From Lachnospiraceae bacterium (GTDB lineage Bacteria; Bacillota; Clostridia; Lachnospirales; Lachnospiraceae), in the NCBI GenBank assembly GCA_030523345.1, contig JAUNIR010000019.1, positions 1-32,094 on the forward strand: 32,094 bases of DNA, written 5' to 3'. Position 1 is the first letter of the stretch. Each line of letters starts with the position of its first letter. Below, one piece after another: positions 1 to 8,689 of the stretch. The notes beneath the pieces are model-generated. The model did no database searches, was not told the origin of the DNA, and worked only from the letters and a program-made list of their open reading frames with translations. Position numbers and translations under genes: made by a program.

Positions 1-100
1 CTTCTGCTGCTGGAGCTGCTGCTTCCTTAGCACCACAACCAACAAGAAGTGTTGCTACCATTGCTACACTTAAAAGTGCGCTTAAGATTTTTTTCTTCAT
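1..100 (-). CDS. Solute-binding lipoprotein, N-terminal part only (probable sugar ABC transporter)
   Basis: Only the first 33 codons are in the window; the gene continues past base 1. The visible part is a classical lipoprotein signal: MKKK, a hydrophobic stretch, then the lipobox LVGC with the lipidated Cys at residue 22, followed by an Ala/Glu/Pro-rich linker. The ATG at 98-100 is preceded by a strong Shine-Dalgarno (GGGAGGAA, about 7 bases upstream). It follows a sugar-sensing regulatory cluster in the same direction, so I infer the binding component of the sugar ABC importer that the cluster controls. The mature domain is not visible, so the substrate cannot be read. Confidence 0.75.
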   Translation of the reverse strand, partial: MKKKILSALLSVAMVATLLVGCGAKEAAAPAAE

Positions 101-224
101 TTGAATTGTTCCTCCCATTCAAATACTTTACAATTACTACAAGAAGAACTTTATCACAAAAGAAGTAGTAAATGTTTGCGACTTTCTGTATATTTTTGCT
201 AACATCAATTATTCTTGTTTGTTT

Positions 225-233
225 TTTATAGCA
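225..233 (-). promoter_or_regulatory. Possible extended -10 promoter for the lipoprotein gene
   Basis: On the minus strand this reads TGCTATAAA, an extended -10 element (TG-N-TATAAA) about 125 bases upstream of the lipoprotein ATG. I see no good -35 at 17 bases, which is consistent with either an extended -10 promoter or one that needs an activator such as the AraC-type regulator encoded just upstream. It lies in the AT-rich 185-base gap between the two lipoprotein genes, where chance matches are common. Confidence 0.3.
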
Positions 234-249
234 TTATTTTGTCTTCATA

Positions 250-282
250 ATATTGTGTAGCAATTTTTTACTAGCACAATAT
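250..282 (-). repeat. Inverted repeat just after the XylF-like gene
   Basis: The arms ATATTGTG and CACAATAT match perfectly over 8 bases, extended by an inner TAG/CTA pairing around an A/T-rich loop. It starts 3 bases beyond the stop codon of the XylF-like lipoprotein gene. On the minus strand no T-run follows, so it is not a standard intrinsic terminator. It may be an operator, or an RNA hairpin that stabilises or separates the regulatory transcript from the downstream transporter transcript. Confidence 0.5.
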
Positions 283-285
283 ATT

Positions 286-1338
286 CTATTCTGATATGTT
301 CAGATATACATCATCCCGTGAATGGAAGCCACTATCTATAATTATCTCATCAATATTTCCTTTATATACACTAATAGGCTCAAGAGCTACATATGGTACA
401 TCATATGTTCCATCATTTATTGTTGTATTCACATCTACTTCTTTTTTATTAGCAAAATCAACAGCATATTTTGCAGCCTCTTTTGCAAGCTTTTCTACCG
501 GCTTATATACTGTCATATTCTGAGTTCCCTCCACGATATGCTGACACGCTGCCAAATCAGCATCCTGACCTACTATATCTATTGCACCCGCTTTTCTATA
601 AACCGCCAATGTTCTTATTACATTTGTTGCTATATCATCATTACCGCACATAATAGCATCTGCGTTTGCTATAAGATCTATATGCTTATTTACATATTCC
701 GCTGCAAGTTCTGCCTTCCATCCCTCACAAAATGTCTTATCAATTATTTCAATGCCACGATTTGCCATGATGGTTTCAAATCCGCCATTTACTAAAGATA
801 CATTATTGTCTGCAGGAGCACCACATATCATAATTACTTTTTTATTGGAATAATGACTGGCAATTTCTTCTCCCATCATTGTTCCAACCTTCTCATTATC
901 AAAGCTTATGTACATATCTACATCTGCGTTTCTTATAAGTCTGTCATAAGCAATTACTTTAATACCTGCGTCCTTAGCCTGTTTAATTACAGAAGAGAGT
1001 TTGTCTGCATCAATTGCAACTACGACAATTACATCTACATTCTTTTCTATAAAATACTCTATCTGAGAAATTTGTACATCTATATCTCCATTGGCACTCT
1101 GAACATTTATTTCTGCACCAAGTTCCTTAGCAGTAGACACAAATACGTCTCTATCTCTCTCCCATCTTTCAATAATATAAGAGTCAAGACTTAATCCAAT
1201 TTCCAACGTATCCGCTTCTTTTTTGTTATTTGTCTTTTCAACTTCTGTCTTCTTAACACTACAACCAGAAAGAATACTAATACTTACAATAAATGTAATT
1301 ATAACTATTAAATTACGTACAATTTTTCTTTTATTCAT
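286..1338 (-). CDS. XylF-like sugar-binding lipoprotein
   Basis: This 350-residue protein has a lipoprotein signal peptide (lipobox LSGC, Cys26), so it should sit on the outer face of the membrane. The rest is a type-1 periplasmic-binding fold (Peripla_BP_4). Several stretches closely resemble D-xylose-binding protein XylF: YDRLIRNADVDMYISFDNEK near residues 131-150, GQDADLA near 258, and MTVYKP near 276. The ATG lies 3 bases after the response-regulator stop, with AGAGGG as ribosome site inside that gene. Position directly after a kinase/regulator pair suggests it feeds sugar occupancy into the sensor or serves the transporter beginning at base 100. Xylose or a related pentose is the likeliest ligand by resemblance; this is inference. 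Confidence 0.85.
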   Translation of the reverse strand: MNKRKIVRNLIVIITFIVSISILSGCSVKKTEVEKTNNKKEADTLEIGLSLDSYIIERWERDRDVFVSTAKELGAEINVQSANGDIDVQISQIEYFIEKNVDVIVVVAIDADKLSSVIKQAKDAGIKVIAYDRLIRNADVDMYISFDNEKVGTMMGEEIASHYSNKKVIMICGAPADNNVSLVNGGFETIMANRGIEIIDKTFCEGWKAELAAEYVNKHIDLIANADAIMCGNDDIATNVIRTLAVYRKAGAIDIVGQDADLAACQHIVEGTQNMTVYKPVEKLAKEAAKYAVDFANKKEVDVNTTINDGTYDVPYVALEPISVYKGNIDEIIIDSGFHSRDDVYLNISE

Positions 1339-1341
1339 TTA

Positions 1342-2943
1342 CTAATTGGCCCTCTTTGCATCTCTTGCCTCTGTAGGAGTAATTCCTGCATACTTCTTAA
1401 AGTTCCTTGAGAAGTAGTTAGGATCTGAATATCCTACTTCTGAGCATACTTCTTTAATTGACATATCGGTCTCTTCAAGAAGTCTTTTTGCCTCTTCCAT
1501 ACGAAGCCTTGTGAGATAATCTATAAAGTTAACGCCTGTTTCTTCCTTAAATATCTTTGAAAAATAATATGAGCTAATATCTACCTTCTGCGATACATCC
1601 TCCAAAGAAATATCTTTTCTATAATTATCATCAATATATTTCTTTGCACGTTCAACGACAGATTCAGATCTATTCTCGCTTCTCTTTGAAATATTCATTA
1701 CCGATTCATTGAATTTGTTAACAAACCATGTACGTAATGATTGAAAATCATTCATAGAACTTACATCTGCCATATACGAAGTCCTAGATCTGAAATGGTA
1801 CATATTATTGGCATTTTCATATGCTAAATGTTCAGCCCACAAAACAAATTCAAGGACTTTAAGCTTTACATCATCAATATGATCCTGCTGACTTTCCTCC
1901 ATCCAATCAAAGAAGTCATTAGCTATAGCAACTGTTTCTTGAATTCTTCCCTTTTGAAGCGCATCAAAAAGCTTCTTTTCTATATCAATAGGATAATCTT
2001 CCTCATATTTACAACCTATTGGAATGTCATCAATATGTCCTACCCTTCCTGTCGTATCTATAAGTACTGATAACGCCTCGTTATAGGATACTGACATATC
2101 TTCAAGTGGCTTAACTGAACCAATTCCGATTCTGAAATTTATATCAAATCTTTCTGACAGCCTTCTTACAAGAGCTCTTGCCTTCTCAATCATTTCAATA
2201 CGTTCTTCATATTCGAAACCAGCGGAATCTCTTGTCACAAGAACCGGTATCTTATTTGCCATAACAAAACCTATTATCCCCGGTATATAGCTTTCAATAA
2301 TTGGTCTGATTTCCTGATAAATATTCTGAATTGTAATACCTGCTGCCACAGCGCCCGTCATATGGTTTCCCACCTGCTCCCTACCAGCAATAATCACTAC
2401 CATATATCCGTAACTATCTTCTATCTCTAAAAGCGATTTGTAATTGCTTATATCTTCATCAAAATGTTCTCTGAAAAGGAAATTTGAAATAAGACCGTTC
2501 TGTATGATTGGAACTACAGTCTCCATTTTTTCTTTGATAAGGAGATCTTCACTTCTTTTTCTTCGCTCTTCATCAATAATATTTGTGGCTCTATGAAGAA
2601 CATCAAGTATTTTATCCTTTTCCGCTGGCTTATTTAGATACTCAAGAACACCAAGGTTGATAGCTTCCCTTGCATAATCAAACTTGTCATAGGCTGTCAT
2701 TATTATAAAAATAATGTTGCTGTTCGCTTTTCTTATTTCTTTCATAGCCTCAATGCCGTTGATTCCAGGCATCTGAATATCCATAAAAGCAATATCTGGT
2801 CTGAATGTTTCCGCAAGTTCTATGACACTTCTTCCAGTTTTTGCAAAGCGTATCTCACAATTTGTAGACAGTTCCTTCTCTATCATGAATTTAAGAGATT
2901 CAATTACTATTCCTTCATCGTCAGCTAATAGAATTTTGTACAT
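1342..2943 (-). CDS. Two-component response regulator, YesN type with AraC output domain
   Basis: This 533-residue cytoplasmic regulator has an N-terminal receiver domain (residues 1-120) with the acidic pocket D8-D9, phospho-acceptor D55 in FMDIQMPG, T83 and K105 in NKP. A long linker follows, and the C-terminal 100 residues form an AraC/XylS double helix-turn-helix ending in the typical GYSDPNYFSRNFKKYAGITP signature. The ATG is preceded by GGAG 10 bases upstream. It overlaps the end of the kinase gene by 23 bases, indicating translational coupling and a cognate pair. The known role of YesN-type regulators next to sugar-binding proteins is to activate nearby sugar uptake genes; here the candidate target is the lipoprotein gene at the window start. 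Confidence 0.9.
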   Translation of the reverse strand: MYKILLADDEGIVIESLKFMIEKELSTNCEIRFAKTGRSVIELAETFRPDIAFMDIQMPGINGIEAMKEIRKANSNIIFIIMTAYDKFDYAREAINLGVLEYLNKPAEKDKILDVLHRATNIIDEERRKRSEDLLIKEKMETVVPIIQNGLISNFLFREHFDEDISNYKSLLEIEDSYGYMVVIIAGREQVGNHMTGAVAAGITIQNIYQEIRPIIESYIPGIIGFVMANKIPVLVTRDSAGFEYEERIEMIEKARALVRRLSERFDINFRIGIGSVKPLEDMSVSYNEALSVLIDTTGRVGHIDDIPIGCKYEEDYPIDIEKKLFDALQKGRIQETVAIANDFFDWMEESQQDHIDDVKLKVLEFVLWAEHLAYENANNMYHFRSRTSYMADVSSMNDFQSLRTWFVNKFNESVMNISKRSENRSESVVERAKKYIDDNYRKDISLEDVSQKVDISSYYFSKIFKEETGVNFIDYLTRLRMEEAKRLLEETDMSIKEVCSEVGYSDPNYFSRNFKKYAGITPTEARDAKRAN

Positions 2944-4408
2944 AAATTATCGTCTCCGTACCCTTATTTTCGCCTTCACTAATAATGTCGATAACATCAT
3001 CTTCGCCAAGATATATCTTAAGTCGGTTTATAACATTATCAAGTCCAACACCATTGGAATCAGAAAGCCCTTCGTCCGCATGAAATTCTCCCGATATAAT
3101 CTTTTTAAGTTTATCCTCAGGAATTCCTACACCATTATCCTTGATACTAATGCATACTGTATCGTCCTGTTTGTATACCTTAAGCTTTATTTCACCTTCC
3201 CAGTCTATGTTTCTAATTCCATAGTTTACCGAGTTTTCCACTATAGGCTGGAGTGTCATGCCCGGGATTTTAACATCCAACAAGCTTTCATCAATCTCTT
3301 TAGAGTAATGAATATCTCCGGCAAATCTTACATTTAGAATATAAACATACGTGTCTACAAGAGCAATTTCTTCCCTAAGTGTTACCTCATCCTGATCCTT
3401 TTTAATATTATATCTAAAAAAATCTGCAACACGCTGAACATATGTATACGTCCTATCAGCGCCTTCCATCATTGCTAGCTGTGCTCCTGCATTAAGAGTA
3501 TTGAACAGGAAATGAGGATTAATCTGCGCCTGCAAATATTTTAACTGTGCATCTTTTAGATGAGACTCCATAAGAAGTTCTTTTTCCTTATGCTGACGTT
3601 CCGTCTCCATATTCTCTCTAAGTCTTTCGATGTACAAACGAATATTTTCAAGCATCTGATTAAATGCCTTTGTTACGACACCAATTTCATCTTCCGCTTC
3701 GATAGGCACCATATCAATATTAAGATTACCTTCTGAAACAACTCCTGCTGCATCTGCAAGCCTTATTAACGGCTTTGTAATAGAGTTTGTCAAAATAATA
3801 ATCATAAATACATTCATAATACCTATTATAAAAATACTGATTATATTCATAAGTTCCAGTGCTCTTAAATTAGCCGACTGCAGCTGGTAGATTTCAGCAT
3901 TTCGCCTAAATCTTTCATTATTGAGCTCCGAAATCGTATATTTAAGATATGTATAGAGTTTTCCTGCCTCTTCATATCTAACCTTATACTTCTCAATATT
4001 TCCGCCTCGTTTACCATCTACAGCATAGTTTGTTAAAGTTATATAGTTTTCCGACATGTTCTTAATATCTCTTTCCATAAGTAAAAGCTTATTTGAAGAA
4101 ATATCACCATATAGTTCGTTTGTAAGATTTGTATAATCCTGTGCATATCTGTAATAGTCTTCCATATACGCAAAAGAACGGGTATTTAAATACCCTGTAA
4201 GAGCAGCATCTACACTATCTAACGTATCAGAAATTGTGTTAAGGTTAATGTTTTCTGCATAAACCTCATCAAGAGAAGCGAGCATTCTATTAGTGTTAAC
4301 ATACATAAACATATTCATAAACATGATGATTACTGTCGTTAACAAAAATGCCACCATAAGCTTTGTCTGTATTGAATTGTTGTAGCGATTTTTTATCTTT
4401 CTAAACAA
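2921..4408 (-). CDS. Membrane sensor histidine kinase, YesM/LytS type
   Basis: This 495-residue kinase has transmembrane segments at about 17-36 and 187-207 enclosing an extracytoplasmic helical sensor region of about 150 residues. A HAMP domain (208-262) and coiled coil follow, then the His_kinase domain with H299 in QINPHFLFNTLN, and an ATPase domain with N-box (PIVENSVNYG) and DNGVGIP. The start is TTG at 4406-4408, chosen because AGGAG lies 7 bases upstream and the next Met (residue 18) falls inside the first membrane segment. It begins 10 bases after the membrane-anchored binding protein and overlaps the regulator gene. By analogy with XylFII-LytS it probably senses sugar through contact with that binding protein. 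Confidence 0.9.
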   Translation of the reverse strand: MFRKIKNRYNNSIQTKLMVAFLLTTVIIMFMNMFMYVNTNRMLASLDEVYAENINLNTISDTLDSVDAALTGYLNTRSFAYMEDYYRYAQDYTNLTNELYGDISSNKLLLMERDIKNMSENYITLTNYAVDGKRGGNIEKYKVRYEEAGKLYTYLKYTISELNNERFRRNAEIYQLQSANLRALELMNIISIFIIGIMNVFMIIILTNSITKPLIRLADAAGVVSEGNLNIDMVPIEAEDEIGVVTKAFNQMLENIRLYIERLRENMETERQHKEKELLMESHLKDAQLKYLQAQINPHFLFNTLNAGAQLAMMEGADRTYTYVQRVADFFRYNIKKDQDEVTLREEIALVDTYVYILNVRFAGDIHYSKEIDESLLDVKIPGMTLQPIVENSVNYGIRNIDWEGEIKLKVYKQDDTVCISIKDNGVGIPEDKLKKIISGEFHADEGLSDSNGVGLDNVINRLKIYLGEDDVIDIISEGENKGTETIIYVQNSIS

Positions 4409-4418
4409 TTTTATACTC

Positions 4419-5489
4419 CTAATCCATGCTTTCTTTTGATGCTAAAACAGAAGAAATATTCATAATATCAATAAGCGTTGAATCAATACTATAATATTCA
4501 CTGGCAAATCCTGTCGCCTTATATTCCGAAAGCGCTTCCACAGAGTACTCACCTAACTGCTTCACGTCAACGGCAATTGTAGCCTCAATAACTCCTTGCT
4601 TGATTCCATCTAAAACCGTTTTTGAATCATGATATCCAAGAAGTCTTACAAAACCTACTTTGTTATAATCGACTAGTGCTTGATAAACAACTTCTGTTGC
4701 CTGATCATCAGGGCATATTATAATATCTGGCATTAATTCCTCATCTATGAATATGTCTCTAATCATTTCTTCCATTCCAAAAGCATCACTTCCATCGACG
4801 GAATAATTGGATATAGAGACCGAATTTTCTTTATCAAGAGCATTGTAGACCGTGTCTTGTATACCCGTAAAAATAAGGTTCTGGCTGGCATCTGACTTTG
4901 AAGAATCGTTTATTACTAAAATCTTTTCATCGCCATATAGTTCTTTTGATACAACTTGCTGGCCGTATATTTTTCCAAGATTATATGCACTAATCTGTAT
5001 CGAACTTCTTCTCATGGAGTCTCTACAGTCACTTAAGAGTGTTACCACATCCACGCCTCTCTGGCAGGCCTTATCTATAGAATTCTTCATATTCTGGGCA
5101 TCTCTTGCTTCAACAATTATGCCATCGACATTTGACTCAAGAGCAATTTCAAAAAGGTCTTCAACCGAATAATCGTGGTTTGTTCTGATTGAAAGCATAT
5201 CGACACATATGCCCAGCTCATCACCCTTTTCCTTAGCATATTCGTACACCTGTCTATTAAACTCATTATTTTCACAAACTAATGCATAATACTGACTATA
5301 CTCATTACTAGATGTGATGCTACGTTCTTTATCAATATTTGATGTAGTATATGCATAGAAAAGTGTACTAATTACTGTAGCCAAAATCATTACAGCAATA
5401 GAAACAAAAACAGTGATTACAAGGGGACTTCTGCCCCTCGCATCACTGTTATTCATATTATTCTGATTTAAATTTTTATTATCCTTCAT
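4419..5489 (-). CDS. Membrane-anchored sugar-binding sensor protein (XylFII-like)
   Basis: This 356-residue protein starts with a short polar cytoplasmic tail and one transmembrane helix at about 22-47. No lipobox Cys follows, so it is probably an uncleaved anchor. The remainder is a Peripla_BP_4 sugar-binding fold facing outward. It is the first gene of a tight cluster with kinase and regulator, the same arrangement as XylFII-LytS-YesN of Clostridium beijerinckii, where a binding protein acts as co-sensor for xylose rather than as transporter component. The start is uncertain: the ATG at 5487-5489 has no Shine-Dalgarno, and a second in-frame Met lies at residue 12. Only 24 bases separate it from buk, with no terminator between. 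Confidence 0.8.
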   Translation of the reverse strand: MKDNKNLNQNNMNNSDARGRSPLVITVFVSIAVMILATVISTLFYAYTTSNIDKERSITSSNEYSQYYALVCENNEFNRQVYEYAKEKGDELGICVDMLSIRTNHDYSVEDLFEIALESNVDGIIVEARDAQNMKNSIDKACQRGVDVVTLLSDCRDSMRRSSIQISAYNLGKIYGQQVVSKELYGDEKILVINDSSKSDASQNLIFTGIQDTVYNALDKENSVSISNYSVDGSDAFGMEEMIRDIFIDEELMPDIIICPDDQATEVVYQALVDYNKVGFVRLLGYHDSKTVLDGIKQGVIEATIAVDVKQLGEYSVEALSEYKATGFASEYYSIDSTLIDIMNISSVLASKESMD

Positions 5490-5513
5490 AATATGTATAT
5501 AATCAATTTATGA

Positions 5514-6581
5514 TTAGTACTTCTGAGCTTCTTCCTCACCATTAAGGACTCTTAATCCACCCTGTACTAACGCTAAGAGTTCGTCCTCTCCTGGATATAC
5601 TGTAAATGGAGCTATCCACTCACAACGCTCTTTAAGCTTCTCTACAACATACTTATCGTATGCAATACCACCTGTAACAATGATTCTGTCAACTTTTCCT
5701 TCAAGAACAGTTGCCATAGCACCAATATTCTTTGACATCTGGAGAATAAATGCATCTCTTACTTCTGCTGCATTTGCATCCCCTTCATTAACCATCTTTT
5801 CAACGTCTCTCATGTCATTTGTTCCAACATAAGCATTGAATCCACCATTACCAACAAGCTTCTTATAAACTTCTGCCTGTGAATACTTTCCAGAGAAACA
5901 CATCTTAACAAGTGCTCCTACAGGTACTGCACCTGCTCTTTCTGGTGAGAAAGCGCCGTCACCATCAAGTGCGTTAAAGATATCAACTACCTTACCATTC
6001 TTGTGTGGTCCAACAGATACGCCACCACCCATATGTACAACTATTAAGCTTAAATCTTCGTACTTCTTTCCAATTTCCTTAGCGTATCTCTTTGCTACTG
6101 CCTTCTGGTTAAGCGCATGGAACACGCTTGTTCTTGGAAGCTCTGGAACTCCTGAGTATCTTGCAATATCCATCATTTCATCAACAACTACTGGATCTAC
6201 AATATATGATGGAACACCGATTTCATCACCGATTTCTTTTGCTAAAATACCACCAAGGTTAGAAGCATGCTGTCCAGAAACGCCAACTTCAAGGTCCTTA
6301 ACAAGAGCATCTGTACATTCATATGTACCACCTGGAATAGGCTTGAGCATACCGCCGCGTCCTACTACCATTCCAAGGCTCTTAATATCAAAATCCTTAG
6401 ACTTGAGAAGATTAAGAATGATGTCCTTTCTGAAATCTTTCTGATCAAAAATTGTTGCATACTGTGCGATTTCTTCTGTTGAATGACGAAGTGTCTCTTC
6501 AAACAAAAGTGTCTCATCTTCAAATACACCAATTTTTGTACTTGTTGAACCTGGATTAATAATTAAGCTTTTTACTGACAT
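5514..6581 (-). CDS. buk: Butyrate kinase
   Basis: This 355-residue cytoplasmic enzyme converts butyryl phosphate and ADP to butyrate and ATP, the last step of the ptb-buk route. It belongs to the acetate/butyrate kinase (ASKHA) superfamily: the N-terminal phosphate-binding motif [10 protein letters not shown] at residues 9-18 and the glycine-rich [10 protein letters not shown] near 178 are clear, and the length is normal. The ATG has AAAGGAA as ribosome site. It follows ptb after 49 bases, the standard pairing. No terminator is seen before the sugar-sensor genes 24 bases downstream, so read-through into them is possible. Confidence 0.96.
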   Translation of the reverse strand: MSVKSLIINPGSTSTKIGVFEDETLLFEETLRHSTEEIAQYATIFDQKDFRKDIILNLLKSKDFDIKSLGMVVGRGGMLKPIPGGTYECTDALVKDLEVGVSGQHASNLGGILAKEIGDEIGVPSYIVDPVVVDEMMDIARYSGVPELPRTSVFHALNQKAVAKRYAKEIGKKYEDLSLIVVHMGGGVSVGPHKNGKVVDIFNALDGDGAFSPERAGAVPVGALVKMCFSGKYSQAEVYKKLVGNGGFNAYVGTNDMRDVEKMVNEGDANAAEVRDAFILQMSKNIGAMATVLEGKVDRIIVTGGIAYDKYVVEKLKERCEWIAPFTVYPGEDELLALVQGGLRVLNGEEEAQKY

Positions 6582-6630
6582 AACTTATTCCTTTCTGAAA
6601 TGTGTTTCGATACAAAAATCTTATTTCGAC

Positions 6631-7545
6631 TTATTTATTAAGTTCTTCAGCTACTACTGCTGCAAGAGCAATTGAGTTAACCTTTACTTCACATGAATCT
6701 GCACGGCTTGTAAGGATAACTGGAGCCTTTGTTCCTGTAAGGATATTACCATTCTTTGAAGGAACTAAATGAACAAATGTCTTATATACAAGGTTACCTG
6801 CCTGAATATCTGGGAAAAGAAGAATATCTGCATCACCAGGTACTTTACGATCAAGACAACCCTTTTCTTCACAAGCATGAGGATATAATGCACAGTCCAT
6901 AGAAAGAGGTCCATCTACGATACATCCTGTAATCTTACCTTCATCCTGCATCTTTGAAAGCTCTACTGCCTCAACTGTTTCTGGCATTTTAGGATTTACA
7001 ACTTCAACTGCTGCCATACCAGCAACCTTAGGACATTCAATACCGCATGCATGAGCAATTTCTACTGTGTTGTTGATAATAGCAACCTTATCTTCAAGTG
7101 TTGGGTATGGAAGGAAAGCTACGTCTGTTAAGAAAAGAAGTCTGTCAATTCCTTCACATTCGAATACACATACATGAGAAAGAGTCTTATCTGTACGAAG
7201 ACCTACTTCCTTATCAAGAACACTCTTAAGGAATGTCTTTGTATCAAGAAGTCCCTTAAGATACATATCTGCATCACCATCATGAACAAGCTTAACTGCT
7301 GCAAGTGAAGCTTCAACATTGTCAACAACATTGATAATCTTATAGTCTGATAAATCCATGTTAATTGATGCTGCGATTTCACGAATCTTTGCTTCGTCGC
7401 CAACAAGAATTGATGTAGCGATTCCACGCTCGTTTGCTTCCTTGACAGCCTCTAAAACTGCCTGATCCTGTGCACATGCAACTGCAAGTGTTTTCTTGCT
7501 GCATTCTGATACTTTTGAAAGTAACTCTTTAAAATTTTTAGCCAT
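6631..7545 (-). CDS. ptb: Phosphate butyryltransferase
   Basis: This 304-residue cytoplasmic enzyme of the phosphate acetyl/butyryltransferase family (PTA_PTB) exchanges the CoA of butyryl-CoA for phosphate, giving butyryl phosphate for Buk. Family-typical stretches include the N-terminal nucleotide-fold start, LKGLLDTKTFL and DILLFPDIQAGNLVYK. Length matches Ptb rather than the longer Pta forms, and the buk neighbour settles the choice. The ATG has AGAGGAG 7 bases upstream. A 104-base gap upstream contains a small palindrome, described separately, that may be an operator. Its presence indicates butyrate formation by the kinase route, whether or not a butyryl-CoA:acetate CoA-transferase also exists elsewhere. 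Confidence 0.95.
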   Translation of the reverse strand: MAKNFKELLSKVSECSKKTLAVACAQDQAVLEAVKEANERGIATSILVGDEAKIREIAASINMDLSDYKIINVVDNVEASLAAVKLVHDGDADMYLKGLLDTKTFLKSVLDKEVGLRTDKTLSHVCVFECEGIDRLLFLTDVAFLPYPTLEDKVAIINNTVEIAHACGIECPKVAGMAAVEVVNPKMPETVEAVELSKMQDEGKITGCIVDGPLSMDCALYPHACEEKGCLDRKVPGDADILLFPDIQAGNLVYKTFVHLVPSKNGNILTGTKAPVILTSRADSCEVKVNSIALAAVVAEELNK

Positions 7546-7599
7546 TGGTTTTCTCCTCTATGTTATATAATGTGGTCCTGCATGTAAGTTATTATGGAT

Positions 7600-7612
7600 T
7601 TACATCCTGTAA
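7600..7612. promoter_or_regulatory. Palindrome upstream of ptb, candidate operator
   Basis: TTACATCCTGTAA is a perfect 5+3+5 inverted repeat centred about 60 bases upstream of the ptb start. This is where an operator over or near a promoter would be expected. It is not a match to the Rex consensus as I know it, nor to a cre site. No clear -35/-10 pair is visible nearby, and palindromes this short arise by chance in AT-rich DNA. Confidence 0.3.
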
Positions 7613-7649
7613 TTTAGCATACATGTATTACCTTAATGATCCTATTAAA

Positions 7650-8672
7650 TTACACCCTTTTAAGAATGAAATGAAGCTCTGATGAAAAGTCTGATTCATC
7701 AAGAACATTTTGAAGTTTGTCCATAAGTGGAACGAATTTATCTGCAAAGAAATCTGCAAATTCTTTATTACCATTTTTCTCCATCGATACTCGAAGAAAC
7801 CTGTATAAATCGTTTATGTCTGTACCAAATCTCCATTCGTAAGCGACTTCGAATCCCATCTCCTTAGCCATATACTCAATTGATTCATTTGTAAATAGAT
7901 GCGTATGCGTGCCACCCATATGCCTGTTATAACACTCCTGGTTTGCTGTTTCAAAAGCACAGCTAAACGAAAACATTGGCACTGAAGCATAAATATACTG
8001 GATGTTTTTATTCTCTCTTAATGCTTCTATATTCTCTTTGAGATGAGTTAAGTGTTCTAGAACTCCGATTGCAGATACAACATTGCAATCTGTGTTTTTA
8101 ATATAATCTATAGAATCAGTGAGTCCTATTTGAGTAAGAATATCCTCACCTGCCATCTTATTTCCATACTCAACTTCTGACGGTGAAACCTCTATGCCAG
8201 TAGCATTCATATAAAGCCTTCTTGCTGCAAGGGCAAAATATCCGCATCCAGCTCCTATATCAAGAATATTTACTTCCTTTACGCCTTCCTTATCGAGACA
8301 GTCTTTCAAATACTGCGCTTTTGGAATGTAAATACTTGTGAGTCGTTTCTCATAGGCTTCCTTATCTGAAGCAGAATAATTTTTTGAATAATCGTCTTCT
8401 ACATAAACCTTTGAGGCAAATTCATCATTATCCTCACACTCACTATTTAAATGGCCACACACATCGCACTTTTTGTAACCAATTCTATGACTTCTAAGAA
8501 ATGGGGCCTCAAGCTTGGAACCACATATTTTACATGTAGTTCTCTCTGGCTGAGCAAGCAAAATATCAGCCATTCCATCTGCCATAGCAAGCATTCCATC
8601 GTTATTCTCAAAGAAGCTTGTCTTCATGCTATTTAAATTACCAAAAGGTTTTGAATATCTTTTTTCTGCCAT
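7650..8672 (-). CDS. SAM-dependent methyltransferase with N-terminal zinc ribbon
   Basis: This 340-residue protein, probably cytoplasmic, begins with a short leader and then a zinc ribbon with Cys47, Cys50, Cys69 and Cys72. A class I methyltransferase domain follows, with the SAM-binding motif ILDIGAGCGY at 136-145 and an acidic post-motif (GIEVSPSEVEYG) after it; a histidine-rich stretch (NRHMGGTHTH) lies in the second half. The Cys4-plus-Methyltransf_23 layout is seen in sugar C-methyltransferase-like and other uncharacterised enzymes, so the substrate is unknown. It lies 17 bases after aspS with GGAAAG as ribosome site, so it is co-transcribed with aspS. No glycan or cofactor genes adjoin it to hint at a pathway. 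Confidence 0.8.
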   Translation of the reverse strand: MAEKRYSKPFGNLNSMKTSFFENNDGMLAMADGMADILLAQPERTTCKICGSKLEAPFLRSHRIGYKKCDVCGHLNSECEDNDEFASKVYVEDDYSKNYSASDKEAYEKRLTSIYIPKAQYLKDCLDKEGVKEVNILDIGAGCGYFALAARRLYMNATGIEVSPSEVEYGNKMAGEDILTQIGLTDSIDYIKNTDCNVVSAIGVLEHLTHLKENIEALRENKNIQYIYASVPMFSFSCAFETANQECYNRHMGGTHTHLFTNESIEYMAKEMGFEVAYEWRFGTDINDLYRFLRVSMEKNGNKEFADFFADKFVPLMDKLQNVLDESDFSSELHFILKRV

Positions 8673-8689
8673 TTTTTCTTTCCAAAAAA

